Source: Comamonadaceae bacterium (lineage in GTDB: Bacteria > Pseudomonadota > Gammaproteobacteria > Burkholderiales > Burkholderiaceae_C). Taken from it: DNA of 28,392 bases. Each line of letters starts with the position of its first letter. Positions within the stretch are counted from its first letter, which is position 1. This document shows positions 1 through 8,398 of this stretch, piece after piece. The notes beneath the pieces were generated by a model that was given only the letters and a program-made list of their open reading frames with translations, made no database searches and had not been told where the DNA came from. Both the position numbers and the translations under genes were made by a program. Location of the stretch: the NCBI GenBank assembly GCA_947458415.1, contig CANGZG010000004.1, positions 1 to 28,392 on the forward strand. Direction: 5' to 3'.

Positions 1-632
1 AGTTTGTTGACGCCTTCGCGGATGGCCAAGTCCAGCACCTTGCCGGTCAGCGTGGCGTCGTAACTGGCGGTGCCGCCAAAGCCCATCACCTCGCGGTTGG
101 AGAGGGCATATTCACCGGCACCTTGTACTGAGAACACCACTTCCGAGTTGCTGGTGTTCACCACATTGAGCGTGACTTTGGCATAAGCGACTTGGGTTTT
201 GCCTCGGCCAAGCAGGCCAAACAATTGCTGGTCGCCGATTTCTTTGCGGCCGAATTCGGTGATGTCACCGGTGACCAAATAGTCTGCGCTTTTGAGGTTG
301 GGGGTTTTGCCTTCCAGGTCCTTTTCAAATTTGGCTTCGCCGAGGTTGTCGCGGTCCATCACAGAGAAGCGGTTGGCTTGTTGCAAATGGCTGATCAAAA
401 TGGTTTTGGATTGGTTGCCGAGTCGATCCACGCCGTCTGAAAACAAGCCGCGTAAAAAGCTCGAACGGTTTTCAAATTTGCCAATGGCCAAGGCAAAACG
501 CGGCCCGTTGTAGTTGCTGTCGGCGCTGATCACTTGAGGCGTGGCCAGTGACTTGGAGGTTTCGGTGGCGCAAGCGGCGAGCAACGCCGAGGCCGCGACA
601 CAGACCGAGAGGGCAGTCGAAAACAATTTCAT
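1..632 (-). CDS. CsgG/HfaB-family lipoprotein, 3' part cut by the window edge
   Basis: The reading frame starts at the ATG at 632 and is still open at base 1, so about 210 residues are visible. The N-terminus is a lipoprotein signal: a short basic start, a hydrophobic stretch and the lipobox LLAAC, with Cys near residue 26. The mature part resembles CsgG/HfaB (Pfam CsgG): an AIGKFENRS strand, VMDRDNLGEA, then ADYLVTGDITEFG, and an AYAKVTLNVVNTSNSEVVFS strand pair followed by GKVLDLAIREGVNKL. CsgG itself forms the outer-membrane curli export pore; homologues outside curli operons are lipoproteins of uncertain role, and no curli gene is visible. A good ribosome binding site, AAGGAG (640-645 on the plus strand), precedes the start by about 7 bases. 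It diverges from the TatD-type gene. In Neisseria and other proteobacteria such proteins are followed by DUF4810 and DUF799 lipoproteins, which would lie outside this window. Confidence 0.82.
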   Translation of the reverse strand, partial: MKLFSTALSVCVAASALLAACATETSKSLATPQVISADSNYNGPRFALAIGKFENRSSFLRGLFSDGVDRLGNQSKTILISHLQQANRFSVMDRDNLGEAKFEKDLEGKTPNLKSADYLVTGDITEFGRKEIGDQQLFGLLGRGKTQVAYAKVTLNVVNTSNSEVVFSVQGAGEYALSNREVMGFGGTASYDATLTGKVLDLAIREGVNK

Positions 633-802
633 GGGAAGACTCCTTGGAACCTGAGGGTGCGTTGTGGGAGGAAGCACCCATGCACGACATAAGCGTTCGA
701 ATATAAGTGATAAGCCGGACATGGATTGCCGAACTTCATTGCTTCAACCCATGCCGGGCCGCGTGATTCCAACGGTGTTGCGCCATTCGCCACAATCGCG
801 GC
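633..802. other. Divergent intergenic region
   Basis: These 170 bases separate the minus-strand CsgG-like lipoprotein gene from the plus-strand TatD-type gene. They must hold the lipoprotein promoter and probably the promoter of the long plus-strand gene run. An AT-rich patch around 697-714 contains TATA-like hexamers on both strands, but no hexamer pair with good spacing could be chosen. Only the lipoprotein's AAGGAG at 640-645 is clear. No RNA gene or convincing small reading frame was seen. Confidence 0.5.
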
Positions 803-1606
803 ATGGATTGGATTGACAGTCATTGCCATTTGGACGCGGCCGAATTTGACGCCGACCGTGATCAGGTGCGTGCCTCAGCGCGGGCGGCGGGTGTGGGCCG
901 GTGTGTGTTGCCAGCCGTGGAAGTGGCCAACTTTGACACGGTGCGTCTGTTGGCGCACCAGCATGCTGACGTGTATGCCTTGGGCATCCACCCGCTGTAC
1001 ACGCCCCAAGCGCGTGAGGAAGATGTGCAAACACTGGACCAACAATTGCACTTGCACCGCCACGACCCGCGTTTGGTGGCGGTGGGTGAAATCGGCTTAG
1101 ACGGTTGGCTGCCGGGTCTGGACATGGCCCGGCAACAATGGTTTTACACGGCGCAACTTCAACTCGCGCAGCAGCATGGCTTGCCCGTCATCTTGCATGT
1201 GCGGCGCAGTGCCGACTTGTTGCTCAAAGGTTTGCGCCAAACACCGGTCAAGGGTGGCATTGCCCATGCGTTCAATGGCAGCTTGCAACAAGCCGAGCAA
1301 TTGCTAGACAGGGGATTCAAACTGGGCTTTGGCGGTGCGTTGACTTATGCGCGGGCGTTGCAATTGCGCCGTTTGGCAGTGGCCTTGCCGCTGAGTGCCT
1401 TGGTCTTGGAAACCGATGCGCCCGACATTCCCCCGCACTGGCTTTATGCCACGGCGGCACAGCGTTCGCAAGGCCAAGCGCAAGGCCGCAACACGCCTGA
1501 CCAAGTGCCCCGCATCGCGCAAGTGTTGGCCGATTTGCGTGGCATTGGCATCGAAGAAGTGCGGCAAGCAAGCACGGCGAACGTGTGTCAGGTGTTGGGT
1601 TTGTGA
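803..1606 (+). CDS. TatD-family metal-dependent hydrolase
   Basis: The 267-residue product has the length and motifs of the TatD family (COG0084), cytoplasmic metal-dependent TIM-barrel deoxyribonucleases. Visible metal-site residues are His7 and His9 in SHCHLD, Glu96 in VGEIGLD, His132 in ILHVRRS, His155 in GIAHAFNGS and Asp205 in LETDAPD. The usual GEIGLDYY is GEIGLDGW here. TatD itself is a 3'-5' exonuclease linked to DNA repair; the substrate of this paralogue (YcfH- or YjjV-like) cannot be told from sequence. The start ATG has no strong ribosome binding site. It is the first gene of a nine-gene plus-strand run, 12 bases before the next long frame, and diverges from the CsgG-like lipoprotein gene. 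Confidence 0.9.
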   Translation: MDWIDSHCHLDAAEFDADRDQVRASARAAGVGRCVLPAVEVANFDTVRLLAHQHADVYALGIHPLYTPQAREEDVQTLDQQLHLHRHDPRLVAVGEIGLDGWLPGLDMARQQWFYTAQLQLAQQHGLPVILHVRRSADLLLKGLRQTPVKGGIAHAFNGSLQQAEQLLDRGFKLGFGGALTYARALQLRRLAVALPLSALVLETDAPDIPPHWLYATAAQRSQGQAQGRNTPDQVPRIAQVLADLRGIGIEEVRQASTANVCQVLGL

Positions 1607-1666
1607 GTTGAAAGCAAAATGTCCCATATCCTTGCAAATTCGTCGCACCAAAGAACATCTCACACC

Positions 1667-2422
1667 ATGCCCACCCCCACCCCCCCTCTTCCGCAGGTGA
1701 ACATGTCCGAGCACGGCAAGGTGCGTTACTTGCATTTGGGGACGGCTTGGGTGCAGGGCTCGATGTGGGTGAAAAAACCCAACGAGATCGAACTGGAATA
1801 TGTGCAGCGCATGCAAGCATGGTTGTTGTTCCACGAGGCCGATGAGGTGGCCGATTTGACTGCCATGCAATTCGGTCTGGGCGCGGCCACATTGACCAAG
1901 CACTGTCACCGCGTGTTGAACATGCGCACGACCGCCATCGAACTCAATCCGCAAGTGGTGGCCGCGTGCCGCACTTGGTTTGAATTGCCGCCGGACGATG
2001 CGCGCTTGAGCGTGGTGCTGGGCGACGCAGCAGAAGTGGCGGCGCATGCGCATTGGCAAGGGCAGGTGGATGTGTTGCATGTCGATTTGTATGACGACCA
2101 GGCCGCTGCGCCGGTGTTGGACGACCCGGTGTTTTATGGCCATTGCAAACAACTCTTGACCCGGCGCGGTTGCATGGTGGTCAATTTGTTTGGCCGTTCT
2201 TCCAGTTTTGAGCGCTCTGTGGGGCACATCCGCGAGGCCTTTGGCGCTGACACGCTGTGGGCGTTTCACCCGACCCGCGAAGGCAACACCGTGGTGTTGG
2301 CACAGCGCGAAGCCGCACGCCCTTCAGAAGACACATTGCAGGCGCGCGCGTTGCAAATACAGACGCGATGGCGTTTGCCTGCGCCCCAGTGGTTGCGCCA
2401 TTTCAAGCCGATAGCGTCATAG
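1667..2422 (+). CDS. Spermidine-synthase-like methyltransferase-fold protein
   Basis: The 251-residue product resembles spermine/spermidine-synthase-like proteins of Burkholderiales. With the chosen start, residues 68-75 hold motif I (AMQFGLGAA), 89-94 the acidic AIELNP that would bind the nucleoside ribose, then GDAAEV and VDVLHVDLYDD. Polyamine synthases use decarboxylated SAM as aminopropyl donor, but the usual active-site gatekeeper sequences are not obvious, so true aminopropyltransfer is unproven. The closing RLPAPQWLRHFKP is typical of the betaproteobacterial subgroup as I remember it. An in-frame ATG at 1619 would add 16 residues and one at 1703 would remove 12; 1667 fits remembered homologue lengths best, but none has a strong ribosome binding site. 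tctB follows after 38 bases. Confidence 0.78.
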   Translation: MPTPTPPLPQVNMSEHGKVRYLHLGTAWVQGSMWVKKPNEIELEYVQRMQAWLLFHEADEVADLTAMQFGLGAATLTKHCHRVLNMRTTAIELNPQVVAACRTWFELPPDDARLSVVLGDAAEVAAHAHWQGQVDVLHVDLYDDQAAAPVLDDPVFYGHCKQLLTRRGCMVVNLFGRSSSFERSVGHIREAFGADTLWAFHPTREGNTVVLAQREAARPSEDTLQARALQIQTRWRLPAPQWLRHFKPIAS

Positions 2423-2460
2423 GTGACAATGTCGTTCCTGCGCTTCAAAGGGGCCCTCTT

Positions 2461-2955
2461 TTGTCGATCAAAAGCCAAAAAGATTTTGTATCCGGTGTCA
2501 TGTTCACCGTGACCGGTGCGGCATTCGCTTGGAATGCAGCAACCGCTTACACCGTCGGTTCGGCTGGACAAATGGGGCCGGGCTATTTCCCCATGGTCTT
2601 GGGTTTGGTGTTGGTGTTGTTGGGCGGTTTCATCATGTTTTTCTCGCTGGTGGTGGAAACCCCGGACGGTGGCTCGATCGGTGAGATGGCATGGCGACCG
2701 CTGTTTTGTATTTTGGGCGCCAATGTGGTGTTCGGGGTGCTCTTGGGTGGCTTGCCCATGTTTGGTTTGCCTTCCATGGGGTTGATCGTGGCCATTTACG
2801 CGTTGTGCGGCTTGGCATTGCTGGCCGACCCCAACCGGTTCACCTTGCGACGTTGGTTGGTGCTGGCCAGCATCTTGGCGTCAGGCAGCTACCTGGTGTT
2901 CATCAAATTGCTCAGCCTGACCATGCCGGTTTGGCCTTTCTTCGTCAACCCCTGA
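2461..2955 (+). CDS. Tripartite tricarboxylate transporter small membrane subunit (TctB family)
   Basis: The 164-residue product is a TctB-family membrane protein, the small four-helix subunit of tripartite tricarboxylate transporters that take up carboxylates using a periplasmic TctC/Bug protein and the large TctA subunit. Signature features are the opening SIKSQKDFVSG, GQMGPGYFP (37-44) and hydrophobic segments at about 10-28, 45-64, 82-98, 105-122 and 131-151, two of which may form one hairpin. The start chosen is TTG at 2461: it lies 7 bases after AAAGGGG (2447-2453), and the family commonly begins MSIKSQKDF. The open frame runs further upstream, but that part overlaps the preceding gene and resembles nothing. 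tctA begins 10 bases downstream. No TctC gene adjoins. Confidence 0.88.
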   Translation: MSIKSQKDFVSGVMFTVTGAAFAWNAATAYTVGSAGQMGPGYFPMVLGLVLVLLGGFIMFFSLVVETPDGGSIGEMAWRPLFCILGANVVFGVLLGGLPMFGLPSMGLIVAIYALCGLALLADPNRFTLRRWLVLASILASGSYLVFIKLLSLTMPVWPFFVNP

Positions 2956-2965
2956 TCGGACCGAC

Positions 2966-4489
2966 ATGGATTTGCTTGCCAACCTTGCCACCGGTTTCGC
3001 TGTCGCCGGTACACCCATCAATTTGCTTTATGCCTTGATCGGTTGTTTGTTGGGCACGTTGATTGGCGTGTTGCCCGGCATCGGCCCGGTGGCCACCATT
3101 GCCATGCTGTTGCCCGCGACTTACGCCTTGCCTTATGCCACTGGGCCGGTGTCATCCTTGATCATGTTGGCGGGCATCTACTACGGTGCGCAATACGGCG
3201 GTTCGACCACCGCCATTCTGGTCAATTTACCGGGTGAGTCCTCGTCGGTGGTCACCACCTTGGATGGTTACCAAATGGCGCGTCAGGGACGGGCCGGCCC
3301 CGCGTTGGCCGCTGCTGGCTTGGGTTCATTGTTTGCGGGCTGTGTGGGTACCTTGTTGTTGGCCGCATTTGCCGCGCCGCTGACAGAACTGGCATTTGCG
3401 TTTGGTCCGGCGGAATATTGCGCCTTGATGGTGGTGGGTTTGATCGGCGCGGTGGTGCTGGCCTCAGGCTCGTTGCTCAAAGCGATTGCCATGATCATTT
3501 TGGGTTTGCTGCTGGGCTTGGTGGGTACCGACATCAATTCAGGCATGACCAGGTTCACCATGGAGATGCCGGAGTTGGCTGACGGCATTGGCTTTGTCGC
3601 CTTGGCCATGGGGGTGTTTGGCTATGGCGAAATCATCAGCAATTTGGCCAAGAGCGAAGTCGACCGCGAAGTGTTCACTGCCAAGGTACAAGGCTTGATG
3701 CCGACCCGCGCCGACATACAGCAGATGATGCCGGCGGTGCTGCGTGGCACGGTGCTCGGTTCGGTGTTGGGTGTGTTGCCTGGTGGCGGCGCGGTGCTGG
3801 CCTCGTTCGCGTCTTACACCTTGGAGAAAAAAATCAAACTCAAGGCCGGTGAAGTGCCCTTGGGGCAGGGCAATATCCGTGGTGTGGCCGCGCCTGAATC
3901 GGCCAACAACGCGGGCGCGCAAACCTCATTCATTCCTTTGTTGACGTTGGGCATACCGCCGAACGCGGTGATGGCCTTGATGGTGGGCGCCATGACCATC
4001 CACAACATTCAACCCGGCCCGCAAGTGATGACGGTGAACCCCGAATTGTTTTGGGGTTTGATTGTGTCCATGTGGATCGGCAACCTGATGCTGATCGTGT
4101 TGAATTTGCCGATGATCGGTGTCTGGATCAAATTGCTCACCGTGCCGTATCACTATTTGTTCCCGGCCATTGTGTTGTTTTGCGCGATCGGGGTCTACAC
4201 CACCAACAATGCCACATTCGATATCTGGTTGGTGGCCTTGTTCGGGTTGGCGGGGTATGTGTTCACCAAACTCGGCTGCGAACCCGCGCCCTTGTTACTG
4301 GGTTTCATCTTGGGGCCCATGTTGGAGGAATACCTCAAGCGGGCTTTGAAACTTGCGCGCGGCGACTGGTCGGTGTTCATCACCCGACCGTTGTCAGCGG
4401 CTTTGCTGGCTTTGGGGGTGATCTTGTTATTGGTGGTGTTGTTGCCCGCCATCAAGTCCAAACGCAAAGAAGCCTTTGTAGAAGATTGA
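2966..4489 (+). CDS. Tripartite tricarboxylate transporter large membrane subunit (TctA family)
   Basis: The 507-residue product has the usual TctA length and about 11-12 hydrophobic segments. Family motifs are clear: GVLPGIGPVATIAMLLP (34-50), YGGSTTAILVNLPGESSS (77-94) with TTLDGYQMARQGRAG after it, and the second-half repeat VLPGGGAVLASF with GVAAPESANNAG. TctA forms the translocation path and is driven by an ion gradient. It works with TctB, encoded just upstream, and needs a periplasmic TctC/Bug binding protein that is not in this window. The substrate, likely a di- or tricarboxylate or related small acid, cannot be read from the membrane subunits. It ends 10 bases before the DUF3422 gene. 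Confidence 0.93.
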   Translation: MDLLANLATGFAVAGTPINLLYALIGCLLGTLIGVLPGIGPVATIAMLLPATYALPYATGPVSSLIMLAGIYYGAQYGGSTTAILVNLPGESSSVVTTLDGYQMARQGRAGPALAAAGLGSLFAGCVGTLLLAAFAAPLTELAFAFGPAEYCALMVVGLIGAVVLASGSLLKAIAMIILGLLLGLVGTDINSGMTRFTMEMPELADGIGFVALAMGVFGYGEIISNLAKSEVDREVFTAKVQGLMPTRADIQQMMPAVLRGTVLGSVLGVLPGGGAVLASFASYTLEKKIKLKAGEVPLGQGNIRGVAAPESANNAGAQTSFIPLLTLGIPPNAVMALMVGAMTIHNIQPGPQVMTVNPELFWGLIVSMWIGNLMLIVLNLPMIGVWIKLLTVPYHYLFPAIVLFCAIGVYTTNNATFDIWLVALFGLAGYVFTKLGCEPAPLLLGFILGPMLEEYLKRALKLARGDWSVFITRPLSAALLALGVILLLVVLLPAIKSKRKEAFVED

Positions 4490-4499
4490 GTCATTGACC

Positions 4500-5780
4500 A
4501 TGAATGAACATCCCTTAAGACGCACGCTGCACAACGAGGTGCATGCGCGCCCGCCCGAGCCCATGCGGGCCCCGATCGCGATCAGCCACATGGTCATGTT
4601 GGCTGATGCAGAGGTTCGGCAAGCCAGTCGGGAACATTTGCAAGCTTTGTTGCGCGATCACCATTTGACGGTGCCTGATGCGCATGTCAACCACTTGCGG
4701 GTCGACTTGGGCAGTTGGCGTTTGCGGTGGGAATTGCACACCGAGTTTGTGACTTGGACTTTCATGGTGGATGCGCCTGAGGGTTTGCCCGCCACCGACG
4801 AATACGGCATGGCGTTGCGTTTGTTGCCCCAACATTGGTTGAATCAAATTCCCGGCGAGTGCTTGGCGCGCATCAACCTGTGGGCCAAATTGACACAAGA
4901 CCTGAGTGACCGGGATGAACTGCACCAACAATTCCGCGAAGATTCGTTGGTGGCGTGTCAACTGGCTGAGGGTTCAGCCACCTTGCATACCGATTTTCAA
5001 ATTGGCCCCGATGGTTGCTCGCGCATGTTGTTGCGGGTGGGGCAGTTGTCTCAGCGGCGCTTGGGTCGCATGGTGCAACGCCTGCTGGAAATCGAGACTT
5101 ACCGCATGATGGCCTTGCTGGGTTTGCCGGTGGCGCGCAGTGCCGCGCCTTCTTTGGCGCAAGCCGAGCAAGAACTGGCGGATTTGGCGCAAGCGATTCG
5201 CAGTGCCAGCCATGACGAAGAAGCGGTGCTGCTTGAACGCCTGACCCGTTTGGCTGGACAGGTCGAAGGCTTGTATGCATCGCAGCATTCGCGTTTTTCT
5301 GCCAGCAAAGCGTATTTCGAATTGGTGGACCGGCGCATCCAAGACATCCGTGAGACGCGCTTGCCCGGCTTTCAATCGATCGGTGAATTCATGGACCGGC
5401 GTTTGTCACCGGCGCGCAGCACCTGCGACTGGGTGGCCAAGCGTCAGACCGCGTTGTCAGAGCGAGTCTCTCGGATGAGCAATTTGTTGCGCACCCGGGT
5501 GGATTTTCAGCAAGAGCAAAGCAGCCAAGCGTTGTTGACAGCCATGAACAAACGCCAAGGCATGCAACTCAAATTGCAAACCACGGTAGAGGGGTTGTCG
5601 GTAGCGGCCATCACGTATTACATCGCTGGGTTGATTCACTATGTCGCCGAAGGCATCGCGGCCAAGGGGTGGATCAACGACCCGACCGTGGCCACGGCAT
5701 GGGCGGTGCCGGTGATCGCCTTGGTGGTGTGGTGGATCACCCGCCGTTTGCATTACAAAGTATTTCGCCCTGACGCATAA
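4500..5780 (+). CDS. DUF3422-family membrane-anchored protein
   Basis: The 426-residue product matches the DUF3422 family by its opening HPLRRTLHNEVHARPPEPMRAP-like signature, the WELHTEFVTWTFM strand and the long helical middle part ending in RTRVDFQQEQ. Two hydrophobic segments near the C-terminus (about 365-383 and 398-412) suggest a membrane anchor with a large N-terminal cytoplasmic domain. The middle helices (about 220-350) look coiled-coil prone. No function is established for the family, and I do not assign one. The architecture loosely recalls CorA-like proteins (soluble domain, long helix, two terminal membrane helices), but the CorA GMN motif is absent. The ATG at 4500 is chosen over an in-frame TTG at 4494. 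It lies 10 bases after tctA, so cotranscription is likely. Confidence 0.85.
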   Translation: MNEHPLRRTLHNEVHARPPEPMRAPIAISHMVMLADAEVRQASREHLQALLRDHHLTVPDAHVNHLRVDLGSWRLRWELHTEFVTWTFMVDAPEGLPATDEYGMALRLLPQHWLNQIPGECLARINLWAKLTQDLSDRDELHQQFREDSLVACQLAEGSATLHTDFQIGPDGCSRMLLRVGQLSQRRLGRMVQRLLEIETYRMMALLGLPVARSAAPSLAQAEQELADLAQAIRSASHDEEAVLLERLTRLAGQVEGLYASQHSRFSASKAYFELVDRRIQDIRETRLPGFQSIGEFMDRRLSPARSTCDWVAKRQTALSERVSRMSNLLRTRVDFQQEQSSQALLTAMNKRQGMQLKLQTTVEGLSVAAITYYIAGLIHYVAEGIAAKGWINDPTVATAWAVPVIALVVWWITRRLHYKVFRPDA

Positions 5781-5836
5781 AGTGTTTTCTTTTCTTGCCG
5801 CGAAGCGGATCATTGGTTTTATTTTTTTCAAACAAC

Positions 5837-7459
5837 ATGTCTTTCAATTTCAGCAATCCTTACCTCAGCACACGCTTGCCTGTGTTCGCCCGCAATGTCG
5901 TTGCCACATCGCATCCTTTGGCGGCGCAAGCCGGCCTGCGTACCTTGGACCACGGTGGCAATGCCGTCGATGCCGCCATTGCAGCAGCAGCGGTGCTGAC
6001 CGTGGTGGAGCCGGTCAGTTGTGGCTTGGGGTCGGATGCGTTTTGTATTTTGTGGGACGGACAACAGTTGCATGGGCTGAACGCCTCTGGGCGCGCACCA
6101 CAGGCTTGGACCCCCGACTACTTTCAACGCAAATACGGTGACAACGCCACCCAACCACCGAAACGCGGCATTGATTCGGTGACTGTCCCTGGGGCGGTGT
6201 CGAGCTGGGTGATGCTGAGCGAGCGTTTTGGCAAATTGCCTTTCGAAGACCTGATGCAACCCGCGATTGAAATTGCCGAGCGTGGTTTTTTGCTGAGCGT
6301 GGTGGTGCAAGAAAAATGGGCCGCGCCCGTCGATGAATTGCGTGTGCAGCCCGGTTTTGAACAAGCGTTTTTGCCGCGTGGCAGAGCGCCTGTGGTGGGA
6401 GAGTTGTTCCAGTTTCCTGCAGCTGCCAAGGGCTTGCGCGCCATTGGCAAAACCCAAGGGCAGGCGTTTTACGGGGGTGAAATCGCCGAGGCCTTGGCGC
6501 GTTTTTCAACCGCACATGGCGGTTCGTTGCAAGTGGCTGATTTCGCGGCGTACCAAGCCGAATGGGTGACGCCGATATCGATGGACTACCGTGGTCACAC
6601 CTTGCATGAAATTCCACCGAACGGGCAAGGCATCGCCGCCTTGATCGCCTTGGGCATATTGGATCATTTTGACCTTGCCGCGCTGACCCGCGATGGCGTC
6701 GATTCACAACATGTGCAAATCGAAGCGATGAAACTGGCGTTTGCCGATGTCTACCGCTATGTCGCTGATCCGCAAAGCATGGAAGTCACAGCGGCCCAAT
6801 TGCTGGACAAGTCTTACTTGAAAGACCGCGCACGGTTGATTGACATGAAACGTGCGCAAGACTTCAAAGCCGGCAACCCCGCCAAAGGTGGCACCATTTA
6901 CCTGACCGCTGCCGATGACAACGGCATGATGGTCAGCTTCATTCAAAGCAATTACATGGGCTTTGGTTCAGGTTGTGTCGAGCCTGGCTATGGCATCAGT
7001 TTGCAAAACCGTGGCCATGCGTTTTCGGTGCGCCCCGGTGGTTTGAACCCTGCCAATCTGGTGGCACCTGGCAAGCGCCCGTTTCACACCATCATCCCTG
7101 CGTTTTTGACCAAAGACGGTCAACCCGTGATGAGCTATGGCGTGATGGGCGCCAACATGCAACCGCAAGGCCATGTGCAAACCCTGGTGCGCATGTTGGA
7201 CTACGGACAAAACCCCCAAGCCGCTTGCGATGCACCACGCTGGCGCTACAACGAAGGCTTGGTCATCAATGTCGAGTCCGGCATGGACCCACACACCGTG
7301 CAAGGCTTGCAACAACGCGGTCACCAAATGGAAGTCATCAATGACAGCTACCAAGATTTCGGTTCTGGCCAATTCATTTGGCGCATGGGTGACCCCAAAG
7401 TCGAAGGTTATGTGGCCGCCAGCGATTCACGGCGCGATGGTTTGGCCGCCGGGTTCTGA
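5837..7459 (+). CDS. Gamma-glutamyltransferase-family Ntn hydrolase, no visible signal peptide
   Basis: The 540-residue product belongs to the gamma-glutamyltranspeptidase family, Ntn hydrolases that cleave themselves before a threonine nucleophile. Seen motifs: VATSHPLAAQAGLRTLDHGGNAVDAA (22-47, quoted only in part by its key HGGNAVDAA), CGLGSDAF, the SVTVPGAVSSWVML block, and GGTIYLTAADDNGMMVSF, where Thr353 (codon 6893-6895) aligns with the catalytic Thr. Processing would give chains of about 352 and 188 residues. The N-terminus MSFNFSNPYLSTR carries no signal peptide, unlike periplasmic E. coli Ggt, so a cytoplasmic acylase or gamma-glutamyl hydrolase is inferred. An upstream in-frame TTG at 5795 would add 14 residues but has no better ribosome binding site. 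The stop is 3 bases before the EamA gene. Confidence 0.88.
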   Translation: MSFNFSNPYLSTRLPVFARNVVATSHPLAAQAGLRTLDHGGNAVDAAIAAAAVLTVVEPVSCGLGSDAFCILWDGQQLHGLNASGRAPQAWTPDYFQRKYGDNATQPPKRGIDSVTVPGAVSSWVMLSERFGKLPFEDLMQPAIEIAERGFLLSVVVQEKWAAPVDELRVQPGFEQAFLPRGRAPVVGELFQFPAAAKGLRAIGKTQGQAFYGGEIAEALARFSTAHGGSLQVADFAAYQAEWVTPISMDYRGHTLHEIPPNGQGIAALIALGILDHFDLAALTRDGVDSQHVQIEAMKLAFADVYRYVADPQSMEVTAAQLLDKSYLKDRARLIDMKRAQDFKAGNPAKGGTIYLTAADDNGMMVSFIQSNYMGFGSGCVEPGYGISLQNRGHAFSVRPGGLNPANLVAPGKRPFHTIIPAFLTKDGQPVMSYGVMGANMQPQGHVQTLVRMLDYGQNPQAACDAPRWRYNEGLVINVESGMDPHTVQGLQQRGHQMEVINDSYQDFGSGQFIWRMGDPKVEGYVAASDSRRDGLAAGF

Positions 7460-7462
7460 GCT

Positions 7463-8398
7463 TTGGCTAGTGTGGCTGCGCTAGCGCCGCGCTGGTCGGC
7501 GCACACCGGTGGTGTGTTGCTGGCATTGGCCGGTGCGATTGCCTTCAGTGGCAAAGCCATCATTGTCAAGCTGTCTTACCGCTATGGGGTCGACGCGGTC
7601 ACCGTCATCATGTACCGCATGCTGATGGCCTTGCCCTTTTTTTTGGCGATCTCTTGGTGGTCGTCCAAACAAGCGCATGCGCAAGCCAACCCTTTGAACA
7701 CGCGCGATGCCTTTGCCATCGCTGGTTTGGGTTTTTTGGGCTATTACTTGGCCAGCTATCTCGATTTTTTGGGTTTGCAAACCATCACTGCCAGCTTGGA
7801 GCGGTTGATTTTGTATTTGAATCCCACGTTGGTGTTGTTGTTGAGCAGTCTGATTTACAAACACCCGATTCACCTGCGGCGCGCGCTGGCCATGGCGATC
7901 AGTTACTGCGGTGTGTTGGTGGTGTTTGCGCATGAACTGAATTTGAGCGGACCGGGGGTGGCTGTCGGCTCGGCATATGTGCTGGCCAGCGCGTTCAGTT
8001 ACGCTTTGTATTTGATGTTCAGCGGGCAAATGGTCAAGCGCATCGGTGCATGGCGTTTGGTGGGTTTGGCGTCCAGTGTCGCTTGCCTGTGTTGCCTGTT
8101 GCAATTTGCCATACTCAAGCCCATGTCGGCTGCGCTGGTGCCGCCGCAGGTGCTGTGGTTGGCATTGCTCAACGCCACCGCGTGCACGGTGGCACCGGTG
8201 TTGTTGGTGATGTTGGCGATCGAACGCATCGGTGCGGCGCTCACGTCGCAAGTGGGCATGGTCGGCCCCATGGCCACGCTCACCTTGGGTGTGTGGGTGT
8301 TGGGTGAACCGCTGAACATGTGGATTGGGTTGGGCACCTTGCTGGTGCTCGGTGGTGTGTACGTGGCTTCGCAAACAGGAGAGAAAACATGGACTTAG
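7463..8398 (+). CDS. EamA/DMT-superfamily transporter
   Basis: The 311-residue product is a ten-helix drug/metabolite transporter made of two EamA repeats of about five helices each. The first repeat begins with GGVLLALAGAIAFSGKAIIVK and ends near ISYCGVLVVFAHEL; the second begins near GVAVGSAYVLASAFSYALY and ends with GLGTLLVLGGVYVAS. Conserved DMT traits include the glutamate in SLERLILYLNPTLVLLLS and the LGEPLN turn late in the second repeat. Such proteins export or import amino acids, nucleotides, sugars and other metabolites; the substrate is unknown. The start is a TTG at 7463, just after the GGT-family stop, with a GTG at 7472 as alternative. The 3' end overlaps the next gene by 10 bases. 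Confidence 0.87.
   Translation: MASVAALAPRWSAHTGGVLLALAGAIAFSGKAIIVKLSYRYGVDAVTVIMYRMLMALPFFLAISWWSSKQAHAQANPLNTRDAFAIAGLGFLGYYLASYLDFLGLQTITASLERLILYLNPTLVLLLSSLIYKHPIHLRRALAMAISYCGVLVVFAHELNLSGPGVAVGSAYVLASAFSYALYLMFSGQMVKRIGAWRLVGLASSVACLCCLLQFAILKPMSAALVPPQVLWLALLNATACTVAPVLLVMLAIERIGAALTSQVGMVGPMATLTLGVWVLGEPLNMWIGLGTLLVLGGVYVASQTGEKTWT

Noticed and set aside
1304..2269. Long open minus-strand frame of 321 codons
   Set aside because: It lies opposite the TatD-type and methyltransferase genes, is rich in His, Arg and Gln as antisense frames of GC-rich genes are, and shows no family motif.
2257..2460. N-terminal extension of the TctB frame
   Set aside because: It overlaps the methyltransferase gene, shows no TctB-like sequence, and the TTG at 2461 has a well-placed ribosome binding site.
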